Shown here piece after piece: positions 22,565 to 34,539 of a DNA stretch of 64,000 nucleotides. Numbering within the stretch: position 1 is the stretch's first letter; each line of letters opens with the position of its first letter. The position numbers and the translations under genes are program-made. The stretch is from Alopecurus myosuroides (Eukaryota > Streptophyta > Magnoliopsida > Poales > Poaceae): contig CM054061.1 in NCBI GenBank assembly GCA_028641055.1, positions 53,734,081-53,798,080 of the forward strand, written 5' to 3'. The notes under the pieces are model-generated. The model was not told the DNA's origin and ran no database searches. It saw only the letters and a program-made list of their open reading frames with translations.

Positions 22565-23368
22565 TAGCATGCTTAGGGTTGTTTCTGCTCGAGTCTGTTA
22601 CCCGTTACTTCCTGATACTATTTCTATTATGTTCTAGGGCTCGATGTTAAACAACAACCTGTTAATTTTGAGGTAATAATAATTTGCTGATAAGGCACCG
22701 GCAGGAGGCCCGGCGTGGTTTTGAGGCCTGCTAGTGTCGACCCTAATTAGGAAAAGGGTCTTGTCTACTGATCCATGATGAGCGCACTATCCGCATGTGG
22801 GAAGCGTGTATGGGCGCCCCCCTCAATTTGATTCGATTCGCATCTCGTCCAAATCGCCTCATTTAGTTCGGGTTTTCCATTTGCCGCACGCATATGCAGG
22901 TACGAACCCGAGGCCAGGGTGGAACTTTTGTAGTCGGCATTTAGGGAGACACGTTCTTAGAGTGCTATGAGGGTCCCCTTTTCTTCGTGGGGCTTGATTA
23001 GCCGTGCGCTCACTGCACGGGGTTCTTTGGGCTTGATGCGAAGAAGAGTTGAGTTGTGTAGAGTGCCTCGCTTGGTGGGTTTGATTCCCGTCTGGCGGGA
23101 TATTCTTACGTGTACGGCCAAATTGGTGCACCCCTGCAGGGATAAATCTTCTCGAGAAGCCGTGTTTTCCGCGGTTATGGTTAACTTGGTGAAAGTACTG
23201 GCTAACAAGTACTCAGAACAACTTACACCTAACTAATGATAACTTGACTAGTAATAGCTTTATTGCCACAATAACTTGATCCATCACTAATCCAACTGTG
23301 TGAGTTATCCTCGGATTGCTTCTTTGGATAAGGGGCGAGATCCAGGATGGGTTTGTTTGGTGGTTAGC
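22565..23368 (+). repeat. RLG-B truncated 5' LTR, left part
   Basis: Begins inside the LTR at the point matching 19892 in the solo LTR and continues to TTAGC (23364-23368), where the inverted LTR is inserted. It resumes at 27778. Confidence 0.85.
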
Positions 23369-26300
23369 TGTCGCACCCAGACTTCTAAAGGATACTCGCC
23401 GTTCCGTTGAACAGTAGTAGATTGGATTACGGGGCTTACCGGCACCCGCGTCCTCTTACGAGTAGGCCAACACACGTATGTGTGACAACCAACCCCTATC
23501 TGTTCAGCGTCGACGTAAACTATCCCATAGAAATCAGGATACTACCATTGACGTACTTCATACCATACACACATGGTACGTCAACGGCTTGTAACAGAAT
23601 GATAGCACAACATATCTCTAAGACACAAAAGATGGAAATAAGTTGCAAATAGCTCTCACTAGAGCAGAGATAGCAAATACAATCATCCAGAGAACACATG
23701 TCCCAACATAACATCGTTACATCTCAGCGGAAGCATTCAAAGGGTCTGAGTACAGACAAATCCAAATAGGCTTAAGAAGCCGGGAAAGAAAGAAAGACGG
23801 AGCCCATCCACGTAGTCTCGGATCCTGCCCGGGTCCGCTATCTACTCGTCAGCAGCCTCGTCAAACTCCACGTAGTAGCCTCCAAGGGGATCCTCGTAAT
23901 CGTAGTCTGCGGAAACCACAGCCCCAACGGGGTCAGTACATAAACGTACTGGCAAGCAAGACTCACAGTTCACCAAAGTGTAGCCCGTCAACACCAAGCA
24001 CAGATGCCTTGGGTTCAACGGAAGAAAGGGGATATAAAAGATGTTGCAACTGGCTGCTCTAACCAACTACAGAGTTACTACCACTTCCGGCTAACAGAAA
24101 GAAGATAAGATAGTGTATCGTAAACAATTATACCTAACCACCAAACAAAACCCATCCTAGATCTCGCCCCTTATCCAAAGAAGCAATCCGAGGATAACTC
24201 ACACAGTTGGATTAATGAAATAATGGATCAAATTGTTGTGTCAATAAGCCTATTACTAGTCAGGTAGCATTAGTTAGGTGTAAGTTGTTCTGAGTACTTG
24301 CTAGCCAGTACTTTCACCAAGTCAACCATAACCGTGGAAAACACGGCTTCTCGAGAAGATTTATCCCTGCAGGGGTGCACCAATTTGGCCGTACACGTAA
24401 GAATAACCCGCCAGATGGGATGCCTCCCACCAAGCGGGGCACTCAACACAACTCAACTCTTCTTCGCATCAAGCCCAAAGCACCTTGAGCGCACGGCTAA
24501 TCGAGCCCCGAAGAAAAGGGACCCTCATAGCACTCTAAGAACGTGTCTTCCTATATGCCGACTACGAAAGTTCCACCCTGCGCTGGGCTCGCAACAACAT
24601 GCATGCGGCAAATGGAAAACCCGAACTAAATGAGGCGATTTGGACGAGATGCGAATCGAGTCAAATTGAGGGGGGCGCCCATACACGCTTCCCACATGCG
24701 GGTAGTGCGCTCATCATGGATCAGTAGACAAGACCCTTTTCCTATTAGGGTCGACACTAGCAGGCCTCAAAACCACACAGGGCCTCCTGCCGATGCCTTA
24801 TCAGCATATTATTATTAACAGGTTGATTGATTAACATCGAGCCCCAGAACATAATAGAAATATAGTAACAGAAATTAACGGGTAACAGACTCGAGCAAAA
24901 CAACCTAAGCATGCTAGTAAGACACTGGCTCAAACAATGGGGTTGTAGGAGTGGAGGTGAGGCAATATCAGGGTTAAGGGATTCATGTGATAGGTTTGTA
25001 ACAGAAACAACGATACATATGGCTAGCATAAATAGACAACGGAAAGTATCGGTAACCAATGTTGAAAGGAACACAGTGGTTCATGTGAGTGATAACTTGC
25101 CTGCAAACTCAGCAGCCTGGTACTGAGCTAGATCCTCAGAAGGGGTGCTGTAAGTATCGTCTGTCTCAACATCGTCGTCTATCCGAGAAGAAGAAAACAA
25201 ACAATGCAGAAAGACAAACATTCAATATCATGGCATAGTGCACAATCATGGAATGATGCATGTCAAGGTAATGGATGCATCAAAATAAACTAGTTGACAT
25301 GGTAACACAAATTAAATGGACCCATATGCAATTGGATTGAATATGGAAAAGGTCCATGAATTAAGGTGGAAACAAATGATCTACAGCTAATTACCATGTG
25401 AAAGTTGATTATCATGATGCATGCATGATGGAAGCAATAAGAAACAACATTAGATGCAAGTAGAATGAAATTTACCAAGTGTGGGATTTTATTTAACAAG
25501 TTAAGAATTTTGGCTTCTTAATGATGTTACACAAGCATATGTTGTTTTAATCAAGTTAAATTGCTCAAAACAGAGCACAGAGTTTATATTTGAAAAGAAC
25601 ACAAAATTTTAGGTGGATTGCATGTTTCAATTATTGAAAAAGGAATTACAATGATGTAATTATGAATTAAACAAGTTAAACAAGATTTAAATTGGAATTG
25701 ATTCAAGTATGAATATTAATTGAATTTTATTTGTTCAAAACATTAAATAAAATTCATATTTGGAAAGGTTATGTTTTTCTGGTTTGAAAACATATTTTGC
25801 ATGTTCAAAAATAATTTAATTTGAGCAAGTTATGAATTTAGCAAATTTAAATGATTTAAACAAGGTTTAAATTATTTAAGCAATTTTAATTATTCAAACC
25901 ATGAAACCAAATTTATATTTGAATAGGTGGTTTGAAATTATTTGGATTTAGTATGAATTAGTTATGGATTTTATCAAATTTCAAATGAATTGTTTGAATT
26001 TGAAATTTGGATGCATTTGAACTATTCAAAACAGAAAACATTTGTTATAAATAGATAGAGAATTTAATTTGGGGCAGTGTACATATTTTACTTTTATTAT
26101 TTGGAATTATAAAACAAAAGTTATTAGCAATTTAGTTTCAGGGACCAAACTGTAAAAGTTTAGGACTTAAACTGAAAAAGAAAAACTGGAATTGGATCTG
26201 CACCGTGTAGTGACCTAGCCAGGGTCACTACCAGTGGGCCAAGGGGGCCAACGTGGCCAGCGCGTGCTGGCATGGCCACAGCAGTGGCTGACAGGGGGGC

Positions 26301-27777
26301 CACCCTGTCAGCGCGCTGCGGAAGAAAGATGGGTTTTTCCCGTGCGGGAGGGGGGACTCGAACCCTGGCCCTCCCGTGCGCGCGCAACGCACTGCACCAC
26401 TGCGCTACGAATCGATTCTTATCAGCATACGCTGCGCAACGAGGATATGATTCAGTTTCGCGTATCTGAACTTAACTGACGACCAAACGCTTCTGAACCT
26501 TGACAGGAACAGAGCGGTGGCCGGCGGCGATCGCCGTTGCTGCTGGGCTCGTGGGTGTTGCGCTCGTGTGCGTGCTGGTGTGGTGCATGCGCAAGACAGA
26601 GAGGAGGAGAAAGGCACGGTGGCGTGCTCACCGGCGGCGTAGGGGAGGCAGAGGCTCGGGGCAGTGCTCGACGGCGACGACAGCGACGAAGTCGTGGACG
26701 GCGGCGTTGATCCAAGCCTGCTCGAGCTCAACGGAGGGGTCGTGGTCGTAGAGGGAGGTACGGGGATCCAGTTCCCGTACTTAGCCCGAGGGGAGACGAG
26801 GTACAACGGCGGCGATCATCGGATGATTGTGGTGGCGGCGCTCGGTACAGTGGCAGAGAGGGGAAGAAATTCGCCGGTGAGAGAGAGAGGGACGGTGGCG
26901 GAGCGAGGGGGATAGGTAGGGCTAGGGTTAGGGCAGCGGCGCGGGGCCTAGGCTGCTCTTATAGGGGCTAGGGGAGCGGATGGCCGTCGGGGTGGTACTG
27001 TGCCGCCGTGGCACCCCCCGATGCGCTGCCGTACACGAAACAGAAGGAGGGGAGCGTGGCGAAGGGGTACCGGGCCAGGTAGTTGGGCTGGGCTCGCGCT
27101 GGCTGAGCCCACTGCCTCTCCCCCTCGTTTTCTTTTCCTTTTTTATTTTTTTTCTTCTGTTTTTTTTTTGCAGCAAATAGAAATGGAAGAAAAAGATGAG
27201 TTTTGAGTTAGGGAAAATTTTAGAAAAATTTGGGTGTGCTAAATAGGTCAAAAGCAACCAATTATCAACTTTGGGTTTTCAAAAGTTCAAATTTATTTGC
27301 TGTTTTGCAAATTGGTTTAAATTTAAATGAATTTGATAATTAAGTGATTATTATAGAAAACCATATTTTTAATAGGGTGAACCCTATTGTTAATTAGAAC
27401 AAATGATTAGAGTTGTTTGGTAATTTTCATAATTTGAAATTGGGTACTGTTTGTGAATGTGATTTGACTTTTGAATTAACATTGGAATTAAGTTTGGATT
27501 AATTAAATTATTAAAAGCCATAATTTTAATGGTTTGAACCTTATGGTTTAATGGAACAAAATGGTTGTTTTGATTGAACCTTTTAGTTGGAAAAATTGTA
27601 ACATAACAAGTATGAAACAAAGCATTTGAAATTGTTTGGAATTCAATTGTGAAAACAAATAAAAACAGATGCAAACAAAATAGGAAAAAAATGCAATGAG
27701 TATGATGACATGATGCAAAACTTTAATTAAACAAGAAACAAACATTCTAGGGATGTTTTCATACTTGGGATGTTACA
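23369..27777 (-). mobile_element. Inverted solo LTR of a related subfamily
   Basis: The plus strand reads TGTCGCACCC at the left and GGGATGTTACA at the right, with the 5-base duplication TTAGC on each side (23364-23368 and 27778-27782). It is the reverse complement of an RLG-B-like LTR, similar in layout and in conserved blocks but clearly more diverged than the host LTR copies are from each other. This means a related subfamily inserted into an RLG-B LTR and then lost its interior. Frames within it mirror those in the other LTRs. Confidence 0.88.
26352..26414 (-). promoter_or_regulatory. tRNA-like block, best preserved copy
   Basis: On the minus strand TAGCGCAGTGG fits an A box and GGTTCGAGTCC (26364-26354) is a perfect B box, about 45 bases apart as in a tRNA gene. 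GCGC and GTGC around the loop AGTGGTGCA can pair as a D arm (one G-U). The anticodon and acceptor stems are not convincing, so it is tRNA-derived rather than a functional tRNA gene. Confidence 0.55.
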
Positions 27778-28543
27778 TTAGCTATAGTTGGTTACGATAC
27801 GCTATCTTATCTTCTTACTGTTAGCCGGAAGTGGTAGTAACTCTGTAGGTGTCCAGAGCAGCCAGTTGCAGCATATTTTATATCCCCTTCTTCCGTTGAA
27901 CCCAAAGCATCTGTGCTTGGTGTTGACGGGTTACACTTTGGTGAACTGTGAGTCTTGCTTGCCAGTACGTTTATGTACTGACCCCTTTGGGGCTGTGGTT
28001 TCCGCAGACTGCGCTTACGAGGATCCCCGTGACGGCTACTACGTAGAGTTTGACGAGGCTGCTGACGAGTAGATAGCGAACCCGGGCAGGATCCGAGACT
28101 ACGTGGATGGGCTCCGTCTTCTTTTCATTCCCGGCTTCTTAAGCCTATTTGGATTTGTCTGTACTCAGACCCTTTGAATGCTTCCGCTGAGATGTAATGA
28201 TGTTATGTTGGGACATGTGTCCTCTAGATGATTGTATTTGCTATCTCTGCTCTAGTGAGAGCTATTTGCAACTTAGTTCCATCTTTTGTGTCTTAGAGAT
28301 ATGTTGTGTTATCATTCTGTTAAACGCCGTTGATGTACCATGTGTGTATGGTATGAAGTACGTCAATGGTAGTATCCTGATTTCTATGGGATGGTTTACG
28401 TAGACGGTGAACAGTAGGGGTTGGTTGTCACACCTACGTGTGTTGGCCTACTCGTAAGAGATGCGGGTGCCGGTAAGCCCCGTAATCCAATCAACTATTG
28501 TTCAACGGAACTGCGAGTATCCTCTACAAGTCCGGGTGCGACA
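27778..28543 (+). repeat. RLG-B 5' LTR, right part
   Basis: Starts with the TTAGC duplication and runs to GTGCGACA at 28543. It has the same sequence as the ends of the solo and 3' LTRs with scattered substitutions. Confidence 0.88.
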
Positions 28544-28545
28544 AA

Positions 28546-28557
28546 TGGTATCAGAGC
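28546..28557 (+). other. RLG-B primer binding site
   Basis: TGGTATCAGAGC, complementary to the 3' end of initiator tRNA-Met, lies two bases after the 5' LTR end. Confidence 0.9.
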
Positions 28558-29084
28558 CTGTCTGCCTGTAGGATCCCTTTTACTGGTCGCAGTTGAGTCT
28601 AGAAACTATTTTGTAGCTATATAGGAAAAATGAAACGTGAGAGTAGGAATTCTGCCATTTTATTTCTTTCCCCACCCACCCACCCTTTTCTGGTAAGGAA
28701 GTGCAACGTTGTTTTCTCTTCTCATCTAAACTTTCAAGTTAGGTTTTCATGTATCCTGGTTTCTCTAGGATAGTTATATCTACTAGACCATAGGAATGGA
28801 GGTGGTTGTGACATGATTTATCATGTTGCCTACTCATGATTGAGAACGGAGGCGTGTAAGCCCCAGAAGCAAATCCTCTATTCCTTAAGCAGTAGATATT
28901 GATCCTTTAGAAGTCCGGATGGGTTTTCCGTAGTACCTCAGGAGTGTTTTTGGTCTCGTGTTTCCTGTGGTTGCTTCGATATCCTGTTCTTCTCAACATC
29001 CTTTCGTCCGTTGAAACCTTGTTGTTGCTTTCCACTTCAGTTTCTCTACCGGCGTCTAATCAAAACTTCCCTGATCATCTGCAG
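28558..29084 (+). other. RLG-B untranslated leader
   Basis: A leader of about 530 bases separates the PBS from the extra ORF. It contains a strong donor-like CTG/GTAAGG at about 28693. An acceptor-like ATCTGCAG lies immediately before ATG 29085, preceded by pyrimidine-rich TTTCCACTTCAG and TTTCTCTACC, so splicing within the leader is possible. Confidence 0.45.
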
Positions 29085-29900
29085 ATGGATCTCAGGTTCT
29101 ACCCGCAGGTGGTTCGGATGACTCGTTGTGAGAGCACCGCCGGTTATCCGGAGATGCTGAGAGACATGGTCACTTATCTGGGTTTCCGTTGGGCACCAGA
29201 GTACCAGGTCTACGAGCAGCAGCGAGAGTTTGACCAGACCTACTACCAGGCTATCGTCTACATTCTGTCAGATGATGGCATGAGCGTTGTCCACCGCTAC
29301 GAGGCAGTAGGTTCCACAGTGGATATGGCTATGCAGCAGGCAGCTTATGTGAGTCTCACCGTCCTTCGTGCTGACTACTGGGGATTTGACGATTCCATCT
29401 ATCGCCACATCCCCCGTGGTTACATCACTTCGGAGGGAGCTCACTTCACTCTCTACGACAACTTGGATGTCTATGAGCATGATAACTCCAGGCTGCACAC
29501 CACCGCTCAGTTTGTGAGGCACAGTGACGCAGTTGCCAGCACACTATCTCAGGAGTTGGCTTCAGTCAGAGAGCAGCTCTACCTTGCTTTGACTCGTCTG
29601 GCGATGTACACCACAGACTTTGTTGGAGATGAGCGCTTTGCACGTTTCGATCAGCCAGTTGGTCGTCGTCTGCCAGATGCTGGAGGTTACGAGCCGATCA
29701 GAGGTCCACTCCTCAACTTCGGTGTTGGTTACACTGGGATTCCACGCTTTGGAGCACAGGGAGTCGACGCTATGTACTTCACCACACCTAGAGTCGCTCT
29801 CAGACCACGTCAGGTCTATGTGGATCGTCGTTCTACCTACTTTCGTGGGCGTGCTCCTCACCGTACCTCTCGCCGTACTACTCACCGCCGTCCTGCGTGA
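29085..29900 (+). CDS. Extra ORF upstream of gag (pre-gag), unknown
   Basis: An intact frame of 271 codons lies in the same strand as gag-pol but in a separate ORF. I start it at MDLRFYPQVV because the frame's earlier ATG (28944) lies upstream of a likely splice acceptor. Residues about 20-88 have the spacing of a double-stranded-RNA-binding fold: a helix (YPEMLRDMVTYLGF), PEYQVYEQ, a strand TYYQAIVYIL, then EAVGSTVDMAMQQAAYVSL. The usual lysines of the last helix are absent, so this is only a hypothesis. Residues about 145-175 are helical and could be a coiled coil. The last 35 residues are very Arg-rich (RSTYFRGRAPHRTSRRTTHR). It lacks a zinc knuckle and is not gag or env by any motif I see. 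Its intact state beside a broken pol is notable. Confidence 0.65.
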   Translation: MDLRFYPQVVRMTRCESTAGYPEMLRDMVTYLGFRWAPEYQVYEQQREFDQTYYQAIVYILSDDGMSVVHRYEAVGSTVDMAMQQAAYVSLTVLRADYWGFDDSIYRHIPRGYITSEGAHFTLYDNLDVYEHDNSRLHTTAQFVRHSDAVASTLSQELASVREQLYLALTRLAMYTTDFVGDERFARFDQPVGRRLPDAGGYEPIRGPLLNFGVGYTGIPRFGAQGVDAMYFTTPRVALRPRQVYVDRRSTYFRGRAPHRTSRRTTHRRPA

Positions 29901-30039
29901 TGAGCATGGGAGTACCGATGTATCCATTCTTAGCTATGTTTAGTTATCCTGTGGCATTTGAACCATTTATGGTGTGTTGGATATTCTGATGTATTTGAAC
30001 ATGTGATGATGTACCTGTTGGTTATCTATTCATGCGTCG

Positions 30040-30109
30040 GAATAATCTCTCTTTCGGTTTCCAAGTCTATCCTTTTCTGTTGTTGTGCTAAAATGCATTT
30101 CCATTCAGG
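30040..30109 (+). promoter_or_regulatory. Splice-acceptor-like site before gag
   Basis: A long pyrimidine-rich run (TCTCTCTTTCGGTTTCC to TTTCTGTTGTTGTG), a TGCTAAAA branch-like word and TTTCCATTCAG stand directly before GATG of the gag start. An acceptor here would let a spliced mRNA skip the upstream ORF and translate gag-pol first. Confidence 0.4.
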
Positions 30110-33100
30110 ATGCCGCCAACAAGGAACAACCCGCCTGAGCCACCGCCAATCACGGAGCTGTTGACTCAGATGACTCAGGTTGTGACGCAGATGGCCCAGT
30201 TCCAGGCTAATCAGCACAACAACCAGAACGCTCCACGAGTCAGTATCAAGGAGTTTCTGAGTCTGGGGCCGAGAGCTTTCGTGGCAACACGCGAGCCTCT
30301 GGATGCTGATGACTGGATCCGTGAGATTGCTAGGGCTCTGGAGATTGCTCACGTTGCTGAGGAAGACAAGGTCAAGTATGCCTCCTACCTACTGAAGGGT
30401 CAGGCAACTACTTGGTGGGAGAACTACTAGACCATGAGAGCTGGCTATCCAATCACCTGGGGTTGTTTCAAGGAAGCTTTCCTGAAGCACCACATCCCAG
30501 ATGGTCTCATGGAAAGGATGCGTGAAGAGTTTTGCTCTCTCAAGCAGGGCAAGCTGGACGTCATTGGCTATCAGAGTGAGTTCAATCGCCTCGCTCGTTA
30601 CGCTGGTGATGAGGTGTCCACTGAGTCTAAGAAGATGGCAAGGTTCCGCCGAGGTTTTAACCCGGAACTCAAGTACGCCCTCACCAACATCAAGGCCAAA
30701 GACTTCGAGGAGCTCGTGAACACCGCGCTCAATGAAGAAAATGGGCGCAAGGCGTTCGAGGAGTCTCGAAAGCACTCGCGTGAGGGTGGTTCCTCCTCCA
30801 ACATGACCACCCCTCCGCAGAAGCGCCGCATCTGGGTGCCAAATGCTGCTGTCACTCGGGCTCCATATGCCCAAGCTTCTCCAGGCTTCACTCCCCGCCC
30901 ACCCAACCCAGCTCAGATGCAGGCTCAGAGGTTTTCAATGGGGCAGCCAAGGCCAGATCCTCCTCGTGTCGTCACTTGCTTCAAGTGCAAGCAGACGGGG
31001 CACTACGCTGACAAGTGCACTCAGAGGCAGCTACCTCCACCACCACCTCGTCCCAACACAAACCAGGCAATGGTGCGTGCTCTCCCGGCTAAAGCCTTCA
31101 ACTCCAACAACAGGCCTGTCGGGAGGACCGCGAGGGTGAATCATATCAAGGCCGACAAAGCTGAGGAAGTTGTTGACGTCGTTCTCGGTATATTGCCCGT
31201 AAACTCTTTTCCAGCTAAAGTGTTGTTTGATACCGGAGCATCGCATTCTTTTGTGTCAAAGATTTTTGCCGCAACAAACAACCTAATGGTGGTTCCACTA
31301 AGCAATCAAATCACCGTTCACTCTCCGGGATCTCAAATGTTGACTTCCAAGATAAGTAAGGATAATCAAATCCTAATTGGAGGCCACATATTCCTTGCTT
31401 CTCTCATGCTGCTGGGAAATTCTGACATTGATGTCATTCTTGGTATGGATTGGTTGAAGGCCAATAAAGCTAAAATTGACTGTGCTCGGAAGTCAATAAC
31501 TCTGTTCCACCCTTCTGGCAAGATAGTCTATTCTCCAAATGAATCAAGTTCTGTTCAGCTTTACACCCTCGATGCAAAACCTCTACCTCTACTTGAAAAT
31601 GTTCCGGTGGTTTGTGAATTCCCTGACGTCTTTCCAGAAGAGTTGCCAGGGATGCCTCCGGACAGAGCAGTTGAGTTCGTGATCGAGCTTGAACCAGGTA
31701 CTGCTCCAATCTCTAAGCATCCATACAAGATAGCTCCTCCTGAACTGAAACTGTTAAAGGAGAAAATCGATATGTACATGGAGAAAGGTTACATTCAACC
31801 TAGTTCCTCCGCTTGGGGTTGCCCAACTCTGTTCGTTGCGAAGAAGGATCAAACAAAGAGACTCGTGGTTGACTATCGTCCTCTCAACGAGAAAACCATC
31901 AAAAACAAGTATCCAATTCCTCGTATCGATGATCTTTTTGATCAACTTGCTGGAGCCTCAATATTCTCCAAGTTAGACTTGAGAATGGGTTACCATCAAA
32001 TAAAGATCAGAAAGGAAGATATTCCAAAAACAACTTTCACCACTCGGTAAGGTCTATATGAATACACCGTCATGTCCTTTGGTCTCACCAATGCACCGGC
32101 GACATTCTCTAGACTCATGAATTCTGTCTTCCATGAATACCTCGACAAGTTCGTTGTGGTATATCTTGATGATATTCTGGTCTACTCAAAATCTGAGGAA
32201 GAGCATGGAGAACATCTTCGTCTCACTCTCATGAAACTTCGCGAGCATCGTCTATATGCCAAATTCTCCAAATGTGAGTTCTGGATTCCAGAAGTTGCTT
32301 ACCTTGGTCATGTCATCTCCACCAAGGGCATAGCCATTGATCCATAAAAGGTTAAAGCAATTGTTGATTGGAAACCTCCTAAGACGGTGAAGCAAGTAAG
32401 AAGTTTTCTTGGCTTGGCTAGCTATTGTCGTCGTTTCGTCCAAAACTTTTCCAAGATTGCCAAACCGCTCACTGATCTCACAAAGAAGGACAAGAAGTTC
32501 GTTTGGTCTCCACAATGTGATGAAAGTTTCAATCTCCTAAAGACTAAACTCACTTCTACACCAGTTCTGGTTGGCCCAGATACTACCAAACCTTTCCAGA
32601 TATTCTGCGATGCATCTCTCCAAGGTCTAGGTGCAGTTCTTATGCAAGAACGTCAAGTTGTGGCTTATGCTTCACGTCAGTTGAATGCACATGAGCAAAA
32701 CTATCCCACACATGACCTAGAACTTGCAGCAGTTGTGTTTGCCCTCAAGAAATGGAGGCAATACTTGTTGGGTAATCGCACTGAAATCTTTTCCGATCAT
32801 AAGAGTCTGAAATACATCTTCACTCAACCAGATCTAAACCTCAGGCAAAGGAGATGGATTGAAAAGATTAAAGACTTTGATCTCGCCATTTCTTATACTC
32901 CAGGCAAGGCTAATGTTATGGCTGATTCTCTCAGTCGCAAGTCGTATTGCAATAATCTCATGATCATGGAAAGCCAACCTCCACTTCATGAAGAATTCCA
33001 GAAGCTGAACCTTGGTCTTGTTCCTCAAGGCTATCTTGCTAGCTTGACAGCCAGTCCAACTCTCGAGGATAAGATTCGTTCTGAACAACTTCGTGATGCT

Positions 33101-34501
33101 GAAATCAAGAAGATGGTAGAACACATCAAAGAAGGCAAGGAGAAATTTAAGTCCTTCAAAATTGATGACAAAGGAACTGTGTTCTTCGAAGGACGTATGG
33201 CAGTTCCTCAAGTTCAAAGTCTCAAAGATGTCATTCTCAAGGAGGCTCATGAAACTCCTCTCTCCATCCACCCTGGAAGTACAAAGATGTACCAGGATCT
33301 TAAGACACTGTATTGGTGGCCTGGCATGAAACGTGAAATTGCTCAATACGTTTCTGAATGCGACGTTTGTCAACGTGTTAAGGCAGTCCATCAGAAAACA
33401 GCTGGTCTACTCCAACCTCTGAAAATCCCTGAGTGGAAGTGGGACATGATTGAAATGGACTTCGTCACTGGTTTTCCAAAGTCCAAGAAGGGCAACGATG
33501 CAATCTTCGTTGTCATTGATCGTCTCACTAAAGTAGCTCACTTCTTTGTTGTCAAAGAAACAATCTCAGCTAGCCAGTTAGCAGAGCTCTACACAGCAAA
33601 GATTGTTCCTCTTCATGGTGTTCCTTTGGAAATAAGCTCAGACCGTGGAAGCATATTCACTTCTCATTTCTGGAAAAGCTTTCAAGAAGCATTGGGCACC
33701 AAACTTCTGTTCAGCACAGCGTACCACCCTCAGTCTCAAGGGCAAGTCGAAAGAGTCAATCAGATTCTCGAGGATATGCTCAGAGCATGTGGTCTCTCCT
33801 TTGGCATGAAATGGGAGGATTGCCTTCCATATGCTGAATTCTCCTACAACAACAGCTTCCAGGCAAGCCTAGGCACGGCACCATTTGAAGCACTCTATGG
33901 CCGCAGATGCAGGAGTCCAATCAATTGGTCTGGAGCTGGTGAACGTTCACTCTTAGGCCCTGACATTGTTAAGGAAGCCGAGGAGAAAGTTCAAATCATT
34001 CATGACAATCTCAAGATTGCTCAGTCTCATCAGAAAAGCTACTATGACGGCAAGCACAGGGATATGATCTATGCACCTGGTGACAAGGCATATCTCCGTG
34101 TAACTCCCCTCAGAGGCACTCATCGTTTTGGTGTGAAAGGAAAGCTTGCACCAAGATACATTGGTCCTTTCAACATTCTCTCAAGGCGTGCGGAAAATGC
34201 CTATCGTCTTGAACTTCCAGAAAAACTATCCAAGGTGCACGATGTGTTTCACGTGTCACAGCTCAAGAGGTGTTTCAAAGATCCAGATCGTGCAGTTGAT
34301 CATGATTCCATTGAACTGCAAGATGATCTCTCTTATGAGGAGCACCCTGTTTGTATTCTCGATGAGACCGAACGTAAGACTCGCAACAAGAGCACAAAGT
34401 TCTTGAAAGTGCAATGGTCGCATCATTCCGATAAAGAGGCAACGTGGGAGACCGAAGAGGATCTTCGCAAGAAGTATCCGGACCTTTTCTCTTCTCAGTA
34501 A
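30110..34501 (+). pseudogene. RLG-B gag-pol polyprotein with three stops
   Basis: One frame of 1463 codons runs without frameshift from MPPTRNNPPE to the end. In order it has: gag; a CCHC zinc knuckle at residues 290-303 ([14 protein letters not shown]); aspartic protease (DTGASHS, 374); reverse transcriptase with YLDD at 685-688; RNase H starting near Asp834; integrase with an HHCC zinc finger near 1047 and D1117, D1178, E1214 (D35E spacing); a GPF-type module; and a C-terminal chromodomain-like segment (about 1410-1463). Stops are TAG at 30428 (residue 107), TAA at 32048 (647, where the family has Tyr before GLYEY) and TAA at 32345 (746). It encodes the copy-and-paste machinery of a chromovirus. 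The chromodomain-like tail probably directs integration to particular chromatin, as known for the group. Confidence 0.9.
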
Positions 34502-34525
34502 GGAATCTCGGGGCGCGATTCCTTC

Positions 34526-34539
34526 AAGGGGGGGCGTTT
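34526..34539 (+). other. RLG-B polypurine tract
   Basis: AAGGGGGGGCG followed by TTT lies immediately before TGTAACATCCC of the 3' LTR, at the position needed to prime second-strand synthesis. Confidence 0.85.

Noticed and set aside
26352..26414. Functional tRNA gene
   Set aside because: A and B boxes and a D arm are plausible, but the anticodon and acceptor stems do not form and no anticodon can be assigned.
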